Assembly: GCA_019636195.1 (NCBI GenBank)
Contig: JAHBYA010000003.1
Location: 62,001 to 126,000 of the forward strand
From: Planctomycetota bacterium
GTDB taxonomy: Bacteria > Planctomycetota > UBA8742 > UBA2392
DNA length: 64,000 bases
Direction of reading: 5' to 3'
Each line of letters starts with the position of its first letter. Within the stretch, counting starts at the first letter, position 1. Positions 40,602 to 48,816 of this stretch are shown in pieces. The notes under the pieces are model-generated. The model was given only the letters and a program-made list of their open reading frames with translations, did not search any database and was not told where the DNA came from. A program made the translations under genes and the position numbers.

Positions 40602-43600
40602 ATGAAGTACGCGCCCGCGCTGGCCGCTGTCCTGTGCCTGCTACTTGTCAATCTGTCGCTGGCACAACGCGGCCCGGACATCAGGCCGAATGATCGCACC
40701 CAGCCCGCAGCCGTTGCCTCACAGATCCTGCGCCAGCCGGCGCTCAGCCCCGACGGCGCGACGCTGGCCTTTGTGTATGACGGCGACATCTGGAGCGTGC
40801 CCGGCACCGGCGGCACCGCCCGGCGCCTGACCATCACCGCGGGCAACGACGGCGACCCGGCGTTTTCGCCCGATGGCAAGTGGCTGGCCTTTCGCTCGGC
40901 GCGCACCGGCAGCGACAGCATCTACGTCATGCCCGCCGAAGGCGGCGAGGCGCGGCGGCTGACGTGGGGTGACAGCTCTGACCAGCCCTGCTGCTGGCTG
41001 CCGGATTCAACGGGCATCATCTTCTCCAGCGCGCGTCGCGAAGGCGCCCGCGACCTGTGGGTGGTGCGCCTTGCCGGCGGCGAGCCATGGCCGATCACCG
41101 GCGGCGGCTACGGCACGCACGAGCTTGGCGCCAGCATCAGCCCCGACGGCAAGAAGATCGCCTACGTCAACCGCGGCGGCGACCCGCTGTACCGCCGCGG
41201 GTACAATGGCACATCCAACAGCGAAGTCTGGATCTGCGACTTTGACGGCGCGACCACGCGCAACCACGCAAGGCTCACAGCTAACCGCAGCCACAACCAC
41301 TCGCCCGTGTTTGTGGCGCCGGACCAGATCATGTACGTGACGTACAGCGCCGGGGCCGCCAGCCAGCGAGTGGCGCAGCTTGCGTGCATGAACACGGTGG
41401 GCAGGCCCGCGGCAGGGTTCAACCTGCCGGCCAACACCGATGCGCGCGACTTGGCGGTGGGGGGCGGCAAGTTCGTGTACAGCAGCGGCGCCAACGGCCG
41501 CTGGCACCTGTACGTCGGTGAGCTGGGCCGCGGCGGCGCGGGCAAGGTGATGATTCCGCCGATCAAGCTGGCGACCGACCGTCGCGATGCTGGCGTCCGC
41601 GTGCTGACGCACACCACGGCGGGCGAGTATGCCGTCAGCCCTGACGGCAAGAAGCTTGCGTTCACGGCAGGCGGCGACGTGTTCGTCATGCCCGCCGACG
41701 AAGAGGGCGTGCCCCTGCAACTGACCGACACACTTCAGGAAGAAAAGAACCTGGCCTGGTCAATCGACAGCACGCGCGTGCTGTTCACGACCGCGATCGA
41801 CGGCAGCCTGCACATGGTGGACGCGTCCAACCCCGGCGCCGGCATCACGACCCTCATCATGAACAATGCCTTTCACAACTCCAGCCTCGCGGTCGATCCT
41901 GCGGGCCGGGTGTGGTCGGTGCAGGACGACGCGCGCATCGTGATGCTGCGCAATGATCCCGCATGGGGCGCGGCCAAGGACGCGCCGGCCCCCGCCCACG
42001 CGCGCTTTGACGGCCGATTTTATGGCTGGGCGCTGGGTCGCGGCGGCATAGAGTTTTCGCCCGATGGCAAGTGGATTCTCTACACCCAGCCTAATGAGCT
42101 GTACAACGGGCAGGTCGTGTTGGCGGAGATCGCCACGGGCACGGTGCACCCCGTGAGCCACCTGTTCGGCAGCGCAACCACCGCGCGTTTTGCACCCGAC
42201 GGCAAGCGCGTGGTCTTCGCGAACAACCAGGAGCAGGACTACGATGTCTATGTCGTTGAGCTCGAGCCCAAGCTACCCGAGTTCAAGGAAGAGAAGCTCG
42301 ACAAGCTGTTCAAGAGAGAAGATGCCAAAGACGAGGCCAAGCCCGCCGCGCGCGGGCCCAAGCCGCCGCCTGAAACGCGGCTGGTGTCGGACGGCATCAA
42401 AGACCGGGTGCGGCGCATCAGCAGCCTGGCTGGCAGCGAGTTCTGGCCGGTGGCGCTTTCCGACGGCAAGACGTTCTGCTTCGTCGGCAACGTGGAAGGG
42501 CAGGCCAACATCTGGAAGCTGGTGCTGGACCCCGACAAGGGCCCGGACCTGAAGCAGCTGACACAATCGCGCACGACCAAGTCCGCGCTGACGCTGAGCA
42601 CAGACGAGAAGACCTTGTGGTGGCTTGAGGCCGGCAAGGTCACCAGCATGCCGGTGGCGGGCGGCAAGATCAGCACCTACAACTTCAGCGTCACCCAGCG
42701 GCGCGACGCGCTGGCCCTGCGCCGCGAAGCCTTCCGCGAGATGCGCTTCGTGATGGGTCGCTACTTCTACGACCGCGGCCACCATGGCATTGACTGGAAT
42801 GAGACCTGTGAACGCTACGGCCAGGCGCTGAACAGCGTAAGCACGGGCCAGGAGTTCGGCTCATTGATGAACGAGCTGCTGGGCGAGTTGAACAGCAGCC
42901 ACCAGGGCTTCAGCGCATGGGACAACCGCAGCGACGGCATGACCGAAAGCTGCGGCTGGCTGGGCGTGCGCTTTGACGCCGAGCAGCTGCGGCAGGGGCG
43001 TTACCGGGTGATTGAAGTGGTCAAGGGCGGCCCATTTGACCTGTACGACCAGCGCCCGCCTACGCCATTCTGGCTGGTGGGCGTGAACGGCAAGGAACTC
43101 AAGCCGGGCGACACGCTCGCGCAGCACCTTGAGGACACAATCGGCAAACGCACCGTGCTGACGGTGAACGACCAACTGGTGTTTCAGGGCGCGCCCACGG
43201 TGGCGGTCAAGCCGATCAGCCGCGGCGCCGAAAGCCAGCTCTGGTACCAGCGCTGGGTCGAGTGGCAGCGCGAGATGGTTGAAAAACTGAGCGAAGGCAG
43301 GCTGGGCTACGTGCACATCCGCGCCATGAACCAGTCAGCGGTACGCGACTTCAAACATCACCTCGGCAACGCGATGCTGGGCAAAGAGGGCGTGGTGCTG
43401 GACGTGCGCTTCAACGGAGGCGGCAGCACTGCGGTGGACCTGCTGGAAATACTGATGAAGCGCCCGTGGCTGAAGCGCCAGTACGGCGACCGCGAAGACG
43501 TAAGCGAGAACATTTATCGCAGCGTCGCGCTGGAAAAGCCGAGCATCCTGCTGATCAACGAACACAGCTTCAGCAATGCCGAGATCATGGCCGAGGGCTA

Positions 43601-43862
43601 CCGGCGGCTGGGCATCGGCAAGATCGTCGGCGTGGAAACGGCGGGCGGCGTGATCGGCACCGGCAGCCACCGGCTGATCGACGGCAGCAGCATGCGGCTG
43701 CCCAGCACGGGCGCGTTCACGATTGACGGCGAAAACCTTGAAAACAATGGGCGCAAGCCCGACATCGCCGTCGAGAATCACCCCGACGCGCTGGACAAGG
43801 GCGTCGACGCACAGACCGAGCGCGCGGTCAAAGAGCTGCTGAACCAGCTCAAGCGCAAGTAG
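40602..43862 (+). CDS. Exported tricorn-type protease (TolB-like propeller plus S41 peptidase)
   Basis: A 1086-residue protein with signal peptide MKYAPALAAVLCLLLVNLSL-AQ. Residues about 45-340 and 340-700 are WD40/TolB-like PD40 propeller blades (ALSPDGATLAFVYDGDIWSV, DPAFSPDGKWLAFRS and AVSPDGKKLAFTAGGDVF). A C1-type helical linker, a PDZ-like segment (CGWLGVRFDAEQLRQGRYRV) and the S41 core follow. The core has LGYVHIRAMNQSAVRD, VLDVRFNGGGSTAVDLLE and nucleophile region NEHSFSNAEIMAEGY with Ser991 as the likely nucleophile, then IVGVETAGGVIGTG. This is the tricorn arrangement, which uses a Ser/His/Glu system. Tricorn trims oligopeptides from larger proteases. The signal peptide implies a periplasmic form, common in bacterial homologues. 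Confidence 0.9.
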   Translation: MKYAPALAAVLCLLLVNLSLAQRGPDIRPNDRTQPAAVASQILRQPALSPDGATLAFVYDGDIWSVPGTGGTARRLTITAGNDGDPAFSPDGKWLAFRSARTGSDSIYVMPAEGGEARRLTWGDSSDQPCCWLPDSTGIIFSSARREGARDLWVVRLAGGEPWPITGGGYGTHELGASISPDGKKIAYVNRGGDPLYRRGYNGTSNSEVWICDFDGATTRNHARLTANRSHNHSPVFVAPDQIMYVTYSAGAASQRVAQLACMNTVGRPAAGFNLPANTDARDLAVGGGKFVYSSGANGRWHLYVGELGRGGAGKVMIPPIKLATDRRDAGVRVLTHTTAGEYAVSPDGKKLAFTAGGDVFVMPADEEGVPLQLTDTLQEEKNLAWSIDSTRVLFTTAIDGSLHMVDASNPGAGITTLIMNNAFHNSSLAVDPAGRVWSVQDDARIVMLRNDPAWGAAKDAPAPAHARFDGRFYGWALGRGGIEFSPDGKWILYTQPNELYNGQVVLAEIATGTVHPVSHLFGSATTARFAPDGKRVVFANNQEQDYDVYVVELEPKLPEFKEEKLDKLFKREDAKDEAKPAARGPKPPPETRLVSDGIKDRVRRISSLAGSEFWPVALSDGKTFCFVGNVEGQANIWKLVLDPDKGPDLKQLTQSRTTKSALTLSTDEKTLWWLEAGKVTSMPVAGGKISTYNFSVTQRRDALALRREAFREMRFVMGRYFYDRGHHGIDWNETCERYGQALNSVSTGQEFGSLMNELLGELNSSHQGFSAWDNRSDGMTESCGWLGVRFDAEQLRQGRYRVIEVVKGGPFDLYDQRPPTPFWLVGVNGKELKPGDTLAQHLEDTIGKRTVLTVNDQLVFQGAPTVAVKPISRGAESQLWYQRWVEWQREMVEKLSEGRLGYVHIRAMNQSAVRDFKHHLGNAMLGKEGVVLDVRFNGGGSTAVDLLEILMKRPWLKRQYGDREDVSENIYRSVALEKPSILLINEHSFSNAEIMAEGYRRLGIGKIVGVETAGGVIGTGSHRLIDGSSMRLPSTGAFTIDGENLENNGRKPDIAVENHPDALDKGVDAQTERAVKELLNQLKRK

Positions 43863-43979
43863 CGCAGGTGTTGCGCGGTTGTTGCAGGCAAGGCTGCAAC
43901 TCGCTTCCAGCCCGGCACGCAAGTGTCGGGCTGGAAGCGTAACGGAGGCACCGGCTGACCAATGCCGAAGATGTATGGG

Positions 43980-44104
43980 AGTCACAGAGTTCACTGAGAA
44001 AAGCAACAGGATGAACAGGATGCCGAGCCTTGTCCGGAGCATCCTGACTGTCCTGTTACCTTGCGGCGTTTCCGTGAGACTCCGTGTTTCCCTGTGGCTG
44101 CTTT
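43980..44104. repeat. Composite intergenic inverted repeat (CACAGAG and AGGAT words)
   Basis: AACAGGATGAACAGGATG (44005-44022) is nearly the reverse complement of CATCCTGACTGTCCTGTT (44040-44057). Outside it, GTCACAGAGTTCACTGAG (43981-43998) faces CTCCGTGTTTCCCTGTGG (44080-44097), an imperfect inverted pair of the CACGGAG word. It fills the gap between the convergent protease and TPR genes. Confidence 0.65.
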
Positions 44105-44121
44105 ACGACGTTCTGTCGTCG

Positions 44122-45567
44122 TCAGTTCTCGCGGCCAAGCACAGCCAGCGCGCGCTGACGCCAGCGGGCATACGGGTGGCTGCCCTTGAGCTCGCGCACC
44201 GCGCGGCGGGCGGGGGTTTTGGCGGCGTCGGTGTCGCCGGCCTGGTGGTGCGCCCAGGCGATGATCGCTTCGCGCAGTCCATACAGGATTGTGCGGTGCA
44301 GGGGCCCTGAAGTTTCGGGCCGGTGCCGCGCCAGTACATCCAGTGCTTCGGAGTGGCGGCCCAGCTCGCCGTGGGCCTGCGCCACAAACACCAGTGAATC
44401 CTGCAACTGTTGCGGAAGGTTGGAACGCTCGGCCACGCGCAGCGCAGCCATTGCGCGCTCCAGCGCGGCCGAATAGTCGCCGGTTGCAAACGCCACGTCG
44501 GCTTGCCCGCGCAGCGCGTACCACAGCACGCGCACGTCGCCGATCTCGCGTGCGATGCCCTCGGCTCCGGCGTGTTCTTCCATGGCCTGGGCGTAGCGGG
44601 CGGCCCCGTTGCTCAGGTTGCCCAGGTTGGTCAAGCCGCGCGCGACCTCGCGCTGGATGCCGCCCTGCCGCGCGCGTGCCACGGCCTCGGCGTACCAGCG
44701 GGCGGCTTCGTCAAGGCGCTGCGCGTAGTGGTTTACGATGCCGCGCGTGGCGCAGTAATTGAGCTGTGTGGCAAGGTCGGCCCCGTCGATCGGCCCCATC
44801 TGCTCAAGCATGGCCGTTGCGTCGGCGCTGCGATCGGACTGCGCCAGCAGGTTCACCGCGTTCATGCGCGCGCGCATGGCAAGGTTGCGGTCGCCGGCTT
44901 GCCGGGCCATCGCCTCGGCGCGGCCGGCAAGTGCAAGCCCTTTGTCAAAGTTGCCGGCCAGCCACTCGGCGCTGCTCAGCCGGGTCAGGGCGTATGCCAG
45001 CTCGCGGGTGTTGCCCGTGCCATCAAGGACTTCGGCTGCGCGGCGCATGTAGTCAAGCGCCTTGGCGTTGTGGGCGCTGTCCAGGCAGGCGTTGCCGCAC
45101 ACGCGCAGCGCCATGCCCAAAAGGGCGCGATTGTCCAGCGCCTCGGCGGCATGCAGGGCGCGTTGCGCAAACTCCAGCGGCTCATGGGTGCGCCCCAGCG
45201 TGTGCGCGACCGTGGCGCGACGGCACAGGGCCTTGATTTGTGTCGCTTTATCAACGCCCGGCAGCAGCAGCACGCGGTCAAGCAGACGGGCGGCCTCATC
45301 GTTGCGGAAGGTGGCAATGGCATGGTCGGCGGCAATGTCGCACCAGCGGGCTTCGGCGGCCTGCAAGTCGGCAAGCGCGGGGCCGGCGGCGCCGTCCTGT
45401 GCGGCGCGGGCGTGGTGGGCAAGCTCAATGGCGGGCGCGGTGTGTTCAAGCAATTCCAGCGCGGCGCGGTGCATGGCGGCGCGCTGGGTCGGCGGCAGCA
45501 GGTCATACGCCGCCTGCCGCAGCAGGGCGTGGCGAAACAGGTAGTTGGCCTCGGCAGTGGGCGGCAT
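44122..45567 (-). CDS. TPR protein with STAND-like N-terminal segment (paralogue of 28434-29795)
   Basis: A 481-residue protein from MPPTAEANYLFRHALL; starts 11 or 15 codons upstream are possible and none has a good Shine-Dalgarno. The first 35 residues (ANYLFRHALLRQAAYDLLPP, then TQRAAMHRAALELLEH) match the post-ATPase segment of STAND regulators, as in the 28434-29795 protein. There is no P-loop. About ten TPR-like repeats follow (ARLLDRVLLLPGVDKATQIK, RTHEPLEFAQRALHAAEALD, GNFDKGLALAGRAEAMARQA and so on). It is divergent from the MazG-like/PNPOx/hemerythrin run at 45687-48552. Its position next to redox-type sensors parallels the other copy. It is a scaffold or sensor by inference; no enzymatic motif is present. 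Confidence 0.8.
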   Translation of the reverse strand: MPPTAEANYLFRHALLRQAAYDLLPPTQRAAMHRAALELLEHTAPAIELAHHARAAQDGAAGPALADLQAAEARWCDIAADHAIATFRNDEAARLLDRVLLLPGVDKATQIKALCRRATVAHTLGRTHEPLEFAQRALHAAEALDNRALLGMALRVCGNACLDSAHNAKALDYMRRAAEVLDGTGNTRELAYALTRLSSAEWLAGNFDKGLALAGRAEAMARQAGDRNLAMRARMNAVNLLAQSDRSADATAMLEQMGPIDGADLATQLNYCATRGIVNHYAQRLDEAARWYAEAVARARQGGIQREVARGLTNLGNLSNGAARYAQAMEEHAGAEGIAREIGDVRVLWYALRGQADVAFATGDYSAALERAMAALRVAERSNLPQQLQDSLVFVAQAHGELGRHSEALDVLARHRPETSGPLHRTILYGLREAIIAWAHHQAGDTDAAKTPARRAVRELKGSHPYARWRQRALAVLGREN

Positions 45568-45615
45568 GCGCGCTGCAACTATACTAAGGCACACGGGCAT
45601 GTCAGAGAACAAGAG

Positions 45616-45665
45616 CCCGCAGCGGGCCGCGAAGTGGCCGAACCGCAGGGACGCATCGCGTCCCG
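45616..45665. promoter_or_regulatory. GC-rich hairpins in the divergent TPR/MazG-like intergenic region
   Basis: GCCCGC/GCGGGC (45616-45628) and GGGACGC/GCGTCCC (45649-45665) lie just upstream of the MazG-like gene. Their role is unknown; they may be leader structures or a REP-like repeat. Confidence 0.4.
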
Positions 45666-45686
45666 ACGAAAGACGGGAATGGACGC

Positions 45687-46001
45687 ATGAACATCGCCCA
45701 GTTTCAGAAACTGATTGAAGACACCTACGGCACCAAAGACCGCAAGCGCGGCATTGAATCCACGTGGCTGTGGTTCAGCGAAGAAGTGGGCGAGCTTGCC
45801 CGCGCCGTGAACGGCCGCAGCAGCCGCGAAAACCTGCGCCACGAGTTTGCCGACGTGCTGGCCTGGCTGACCACGCTGGCCAGCATCGCCAACGTTGACT
45901 TGCAGGAAGTAGCATCGCAGCGCTATGGCCAGGGCTGCCCCCGCTGCAAGGCCATCCCCTGCAAGTGCGAAGAAAACCGCTCTCGTGTATATCACTGCTG
46001 A
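45687..46001 (+). CDS. MazG-like nucleotide pyrophosphohydrolase with Cys-rich tail
   Basis: A 104-residue protein with the all-alpha NTP-pyrophosphatase fold. MNIAQFQKLIEDTYGTKD is followed by the metal-binding motif TWLWFSEEVGELARAVNG (EExxE type) and RHEFADVLAWLTTLASIANV (ExxD). Four acidic ligands (E-E-E and E-D) are present. The C-terminus carries a probable zinc knuckle, GCPRCKAIPCKC, seen in one MazG-like subgroup. It probably hydrolyses a non-canonical or aberrant dNTP/NTP to the monophosphate. It is first in a rightward run, 18 bases before the PNPOx gene, and is divergent from the TPR protein. Confidence 0.88.
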   Translation: MNIAQFQKLIEDTYGTKDRKRGIESTWLWFSEEVGELARAVNGRSSRENLRHEFADVLAWLTTLASIANVDLQEVASQRYGQGCPRCKAIPCKCEENRSRVYHC

Positions 46002-46019
46002 ACACCGGGGGCACATACC

Positions 46020-46472
46020 TTGATTGACGGCGAGCTTAAGCGGTTTCTTGAGGGCGGCTACGTTTGCACCGTGGCCACGCGCGATGCCAATCTGCGGCCT
46101 GACTGGGGCCATGGCGTGGGCGTGCGCGTGCTGGGTAGCCGCGCCGTCGTCTATCTTTGCACCCACACCAGCGGCCGCAGCATCGCCAACATTCGCGACA
46201 ACGGGCAGCTTGCGCTTGTGATCTGCGAGCCCATGACCCACCGCACCATCCAGCTTAAGGGTAGCGCCGTCGCCACCCGCGCCCTGGACAGCGCCGACCA
46301 GGCCTTTGCCGCCACCCTGGCCCAGATGGCCCGCGAGTCCATTGTCGTCGTCGGCATCGCGCCGCACCTGGCAGCGCGCTGGAACTTTGACGACCTGCTG
46401 GCGATCGAGTTTGAGGTCACCGGCGTCTTTGAGGCCACGCCCGGCCCCAAAGCGGGCAAGGCGGTGGCATGA
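46020..46472 (+). CDS. PNPOx-fold (split-barrel flavin-binding) protein
   Basis: A 150-residue protein with a TTG start (46020); GGGGG lies about 8 bases before it. Split-barrel features are FLEGGYVCTVATRDANLRPD, then GVGVRVLGSRAVVYLC, SIANIRDNGQLALVICEP and RTIQLKGSAVATRAL. This is the pyridoxamine-5'-phosphate-oxidase-like family, which binds FMN, F420 or heme. The residues for PLP synthesis are not all evident, so it is called a family member only. Its stop overlaps the ATG of the next gene (ATGA at 46469), which encodes a second PNPOx-like domain fused to a regulator. The two are therefore translationally coupled and may form a heterodimer. Confidence 0.8.
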   Translation: MIDGELKRFLEGGYVCTVATRDANLRPDWGHGVGVRVLGSRAVVYLCTHTSGRSIANIRDNGQLALVICEPMTHRTIQLKGSAVATRALDSADQAFAATLAQMARESIVVVGIAPHLAARWNFDDLLAIEFEVTGVFEATPGPKAGKAVA

Positions 46473-47827
46473 GCGTGCGCATGCCCGAGCTTATGCCGTG
46501 CTTTCAGGGCGTGATCCCGTCCGCGGTCGCCACCTGCGACAGCCGCGGCGTGCCCAACATCGCCTACGTCAGCCAGGTCGATCACGTGGATGACCGCCAC
46601 GTTGCCCTGAGCTGCCAGTTCTTCAACAAGACTAAGCACAACGTGCTGCAAAACCCGTACGCCTGCATCAAGCTGCTGCACCCGGCCACGTTGGCGGCGT
46701 ACAAGGTGCATGTGAAGTACATCCGCGAGGAAAAGTCCGGGCCCCTGTTTGAACGCATGGACCTGCGCATTGAAGCCATCGCCAGCCAGACCGGCATGAA
46801 GGGCATTTTCAAGCTGCTGTCCGCCGACGTGTACGAGGTGCTGGACATCGAAGAAGTGCCGGGCCACCTACTGCCCAGCAAAGGCACCGAGCCCGCGTGG
46901 GTCGCCGACCTGTCCGAGCGCCGCTTCGAGCTTGCGGGCCTGCAAGTGCTAAGCGACCGCATGTGCCGCGCGCAAACACTGGAGCAACTGATCGGAACCA
47001 CGCTGGAATCGATGTGCGAGCTGCTGGCTGTGCAGCACGCCATGCTGCTGATGCACGACGAGCCCTTCGGCCGCCTGTTTACCGTCGAAAGCAGGGGCTA
47101 CCAGACCAGCGGCGCGGGCGCCGAGGTGCAGCTCGGTGACGGGCTGATCGGCACCGTGGCAAAGTCGCGCCGTGTGCTGCGCGTCAGCGGAATGAGAAAC
47201 ACGCTGCGTTACAGCCGCGCCGCGCGCGCCGGCGCGCAGCAGTCAGGCGCCGACGTGTGCGACGAGATACCGCTGCCCGGCCTTGCCGACGCGCAGGCGC
47301 AGCTTGCGCTGCCGCTGGTGGCGCACGACCGGCTGGTGGGGGTATTGATGTTTGAGTCGCGCGACCCGCTGGCGTTTGAGGCCTGGCACGAGGCCTATCT
47401 GTCGGTGCTTGCCAACCAGGCCGCGCTGGCAATCGCCATGCTGGCCGAGCGCGACGACGACACCGAAGAAGCAGCCGCGCCGCCCGAAACGCCGCCGCTG
47501 CCCGCGCGCAGGCGGGTGTTTACGTGGTTTGCGGGCGACGAAAGCGTGTTTGTGGACGGCGAATACCTGATTCGCAACGTGCCCGCGCGCATTTTATGGA
47601 AGCTGCTCAACGAGCACGCGCAGGGCCGCCGCGAGTTCACGAACCGCGAGCTGCGCATGGACGCCGGCCTGGGCCTGCCGCCGTACAAGGACAACCTGGA
47701 AAGCCGCCTGATCCTGTTGCGCAAGCGGCTGGCCGAGCGCTGCCCGGACGTGCGGCTTGTGCCGGTCCGGCGCGGCCGCTTCATGCTTGAGCGCGACAGC
47801 GAAATGGTGCTGGAAGCAAAGCCTTAG
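46469..47827 (+). CDS. PNPOx-GAF-winged-helix fusion regulator
   Basis: A 452-residue protein with three parts. Residues about 5-140 are a split-barrel PNPOx-like domain (MPCFQGVIPSAVATCDSRGV, NIAYVSQVDHVDDRHVALSC and KYIREEKSGPLFERM). Residues about 165-325 are a GAF domain (LEQLIGTTLESMCELLAVQH, GYQTSGAGAEVQLGDG, ALPLVAHDRLVGVLMFESRD and YLSVLANQAALAIAM). After a Pro/Glu linker, residues about 350-445 look like an OmpR-type winged helix (VFVDGEYLIRNVPARILWKL, then FTNRELRMDAGLGLP, LESRLILLRKRLAERCPDVR and RRGRFML). A one-component transcription factor with a flavin or heme sensor and a GAF sensor is inferred. It is coupled to the upstream PNPOx gene and followed by a hemerythrin gene. Confidence 0.8.
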   Translation: MSVRMPELMPCFQGVIPSAVATCDSRGVPNIAYVSQVDHVDDRHVALSCQFFNKTKHNVLQNPYACIKLLHPATLAAYKVHVKYIREEKSGPLFERMDLRIEAIASQTGMKGIFKLLSADVYEVLDIEEVPGHLLPSKGTEPAWVADLSERRFELAGLQVLSDRMCRAQTLEQLIGTTLESMCELLAVQHAMLLMHDEPFGRLFTVESRGYQTSGAGAEVQLGDGLIGTVAKSRRVLRVSGMRNTLRYSRAARAGAQQSGADVCDEIPLPGLADAQAQLALPLVAHDRLVGVLMFESRDPLAFEAWHEAYLSVLANQAALAIAMLAERDDDTEEAAAPPETPPLPARRRVFTWFAGDESVFVDGEYLIRNVPARILWKLLNEHAQGRREFTNRELRMDAGLGLPPYKDNLESRLILLRKRLAERCPDVRLVPVRRGRFMLERDSEMVLEAKP

Positions 47828-47922
47828 CAATCATTTAGCAAGTGTGTAGCGAACAGTTAGGAACGCGCGCCCGCGCCCGTGGCGTATCTTTCTGTGTGCA
47901 GTACCAACCCACGGAGAGAGCA

Positions 47923-48552
47923 ATGCAACCGACGCGATACAACCTGTACACCTTCATCCACAAGGGCATCCGCCGCGAACTGTCTGAACTGCTTGCCGCC
48001 GGCGGCACCCTGGACTTTGTCGACCTGCCGGCCGCTGAAGCCTACATCAAGCGCCTGCGCGAATCGCTGCGCCTGATGAACAAGCACGCGCACCACGAAG
48101 ACCTGGTGATTGACCCCTGGATGCGCGGCTTTGCCCCGCACCTGTCGCGCCGCGTGCTGGCAACGCACAACGTGCTGGAAAAGCACGAAGCCGAGGTGCT
48201 GACGCTGGCCCATACCGCGGCCGGGAACCCGACCGACGGCTATCGCCTGTACCTGGCACTGTCGCGCTACGCGGCGACGCAGTTCGCGCACATGTCCGAA
48301 GAAGAAACCGAGATCATCGCGGAACTGTGGAAGCACATGACCGATGAACAGCTGATTGCGGTCAATGAAAGCATCGTGGCGGGCATTGCGCCGCCCGATG
48401 TTGCGGCGTACCTGACGTGGATGGTGCCCGCGGTGAACGAACCGGAACGCGAACTGTTTCTGGATTCGCTGCGCAAGGGCGCCCCGCCGCAGGCTGTGGC
48501 CTTTGCCGAAGAACTGGCGCGCGGCGCGCGCGAGGCGCAACTGGCTGCGTAG
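47923..48552 (+). CDS. Hemerythrin-like (HHE) domain protein
   Basis: A 209-residue protein starting MQPTRYNLYTFIHKGIRREL, with GGAG 9 bases upstream. It is a four-helix bundle with spaced di-iron ligand candidates: TFIHKGIRRE, LMNKHAHHEDLVIDPWM, VLEKHEAEVL and FAHMSEEETEIIAELW. The pattern H...HHED...H-x3-E...H-x3-E fits HHE/hemerythrin proteins that bind O2 or NO or repair Fe-S centres. The gene is 96 bases after the PNPOx-GAF-winged-helix regulator, making it the nearest candidate target. A strong terminator follows at 48562. A non-heme iron sensor or scavenger for NO/O2 is inferred. Confidence 0.85.
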   Translation: MQPTRYNLYTFIHKGIRRELSELLAAGGTLDFVDLPAAEAYIKRLRESLRLMNKHAHHEDLVIDPWMRGFAPHLSRRVLATHNVLEKHEAEVLTLAHTAAGNPTDGYRLYLALSRYAATQFAHMSEEETEIIAELWKHMTDEQLIAVNESIVAGIAPPDVAAYLTWMVPAVNEPERELFLDSLRKGAPPQAVAFAEELARGAREAQLAA

Positions 48553-48561
48553 TGTGCAATG

Positions 48562-48608
48562 ACCCGCCCCCGCGTGAATTTTTCACCAAGGGGGCGGGTT
48601 TAACTTTT
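48562..48608 (+). terminator. Terminator after the hemerythrin-like gene
   Basis: ACCCGCCCCC (48562-48571) pairs with GGGGGCGGGT (48590-48599), with an inner GTGAA/TTCAC hairpin in the loop, followed by TTTAACTTTTC. Confidence 0.85.
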
Positions 48609-48816
48609 CGTCGCGGCCGCGCGTGATACATTTTGCGCGTCGTGAGTGCGCGTTCGCGCCGCTGCGGTTCAGCCTTTCGGGGATTTGGCCCCGGGGGGCT
48701 CAAACGAAGTAGCCACGACGTTCTCGGGGCGATGTCGCCCCACCAACTACGGCTGGTACCGCGCACTTTTATGCACTCGCGTGCTTCTCGCGTTGTTGCC
48801 GCCGCAGGAGATGACA
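48609..48816 (+). promoter_or_regulatory. Structured 5' leader of the deoxyhypusine-synthase-like gene
   Basis: About 200 bases upstream of the start contain several strong local stems: GGGGCGA/TCGCCCC near 48726-48741, and GGGATTTGGCCCC around 48678. An outer pairing of TAGCC (about 48711) with GGCTG (about 48750) would enclose a multibranch. No known riboswitch class is recognised. Whether it is regulatory is unproven. Confidence 0.35.
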
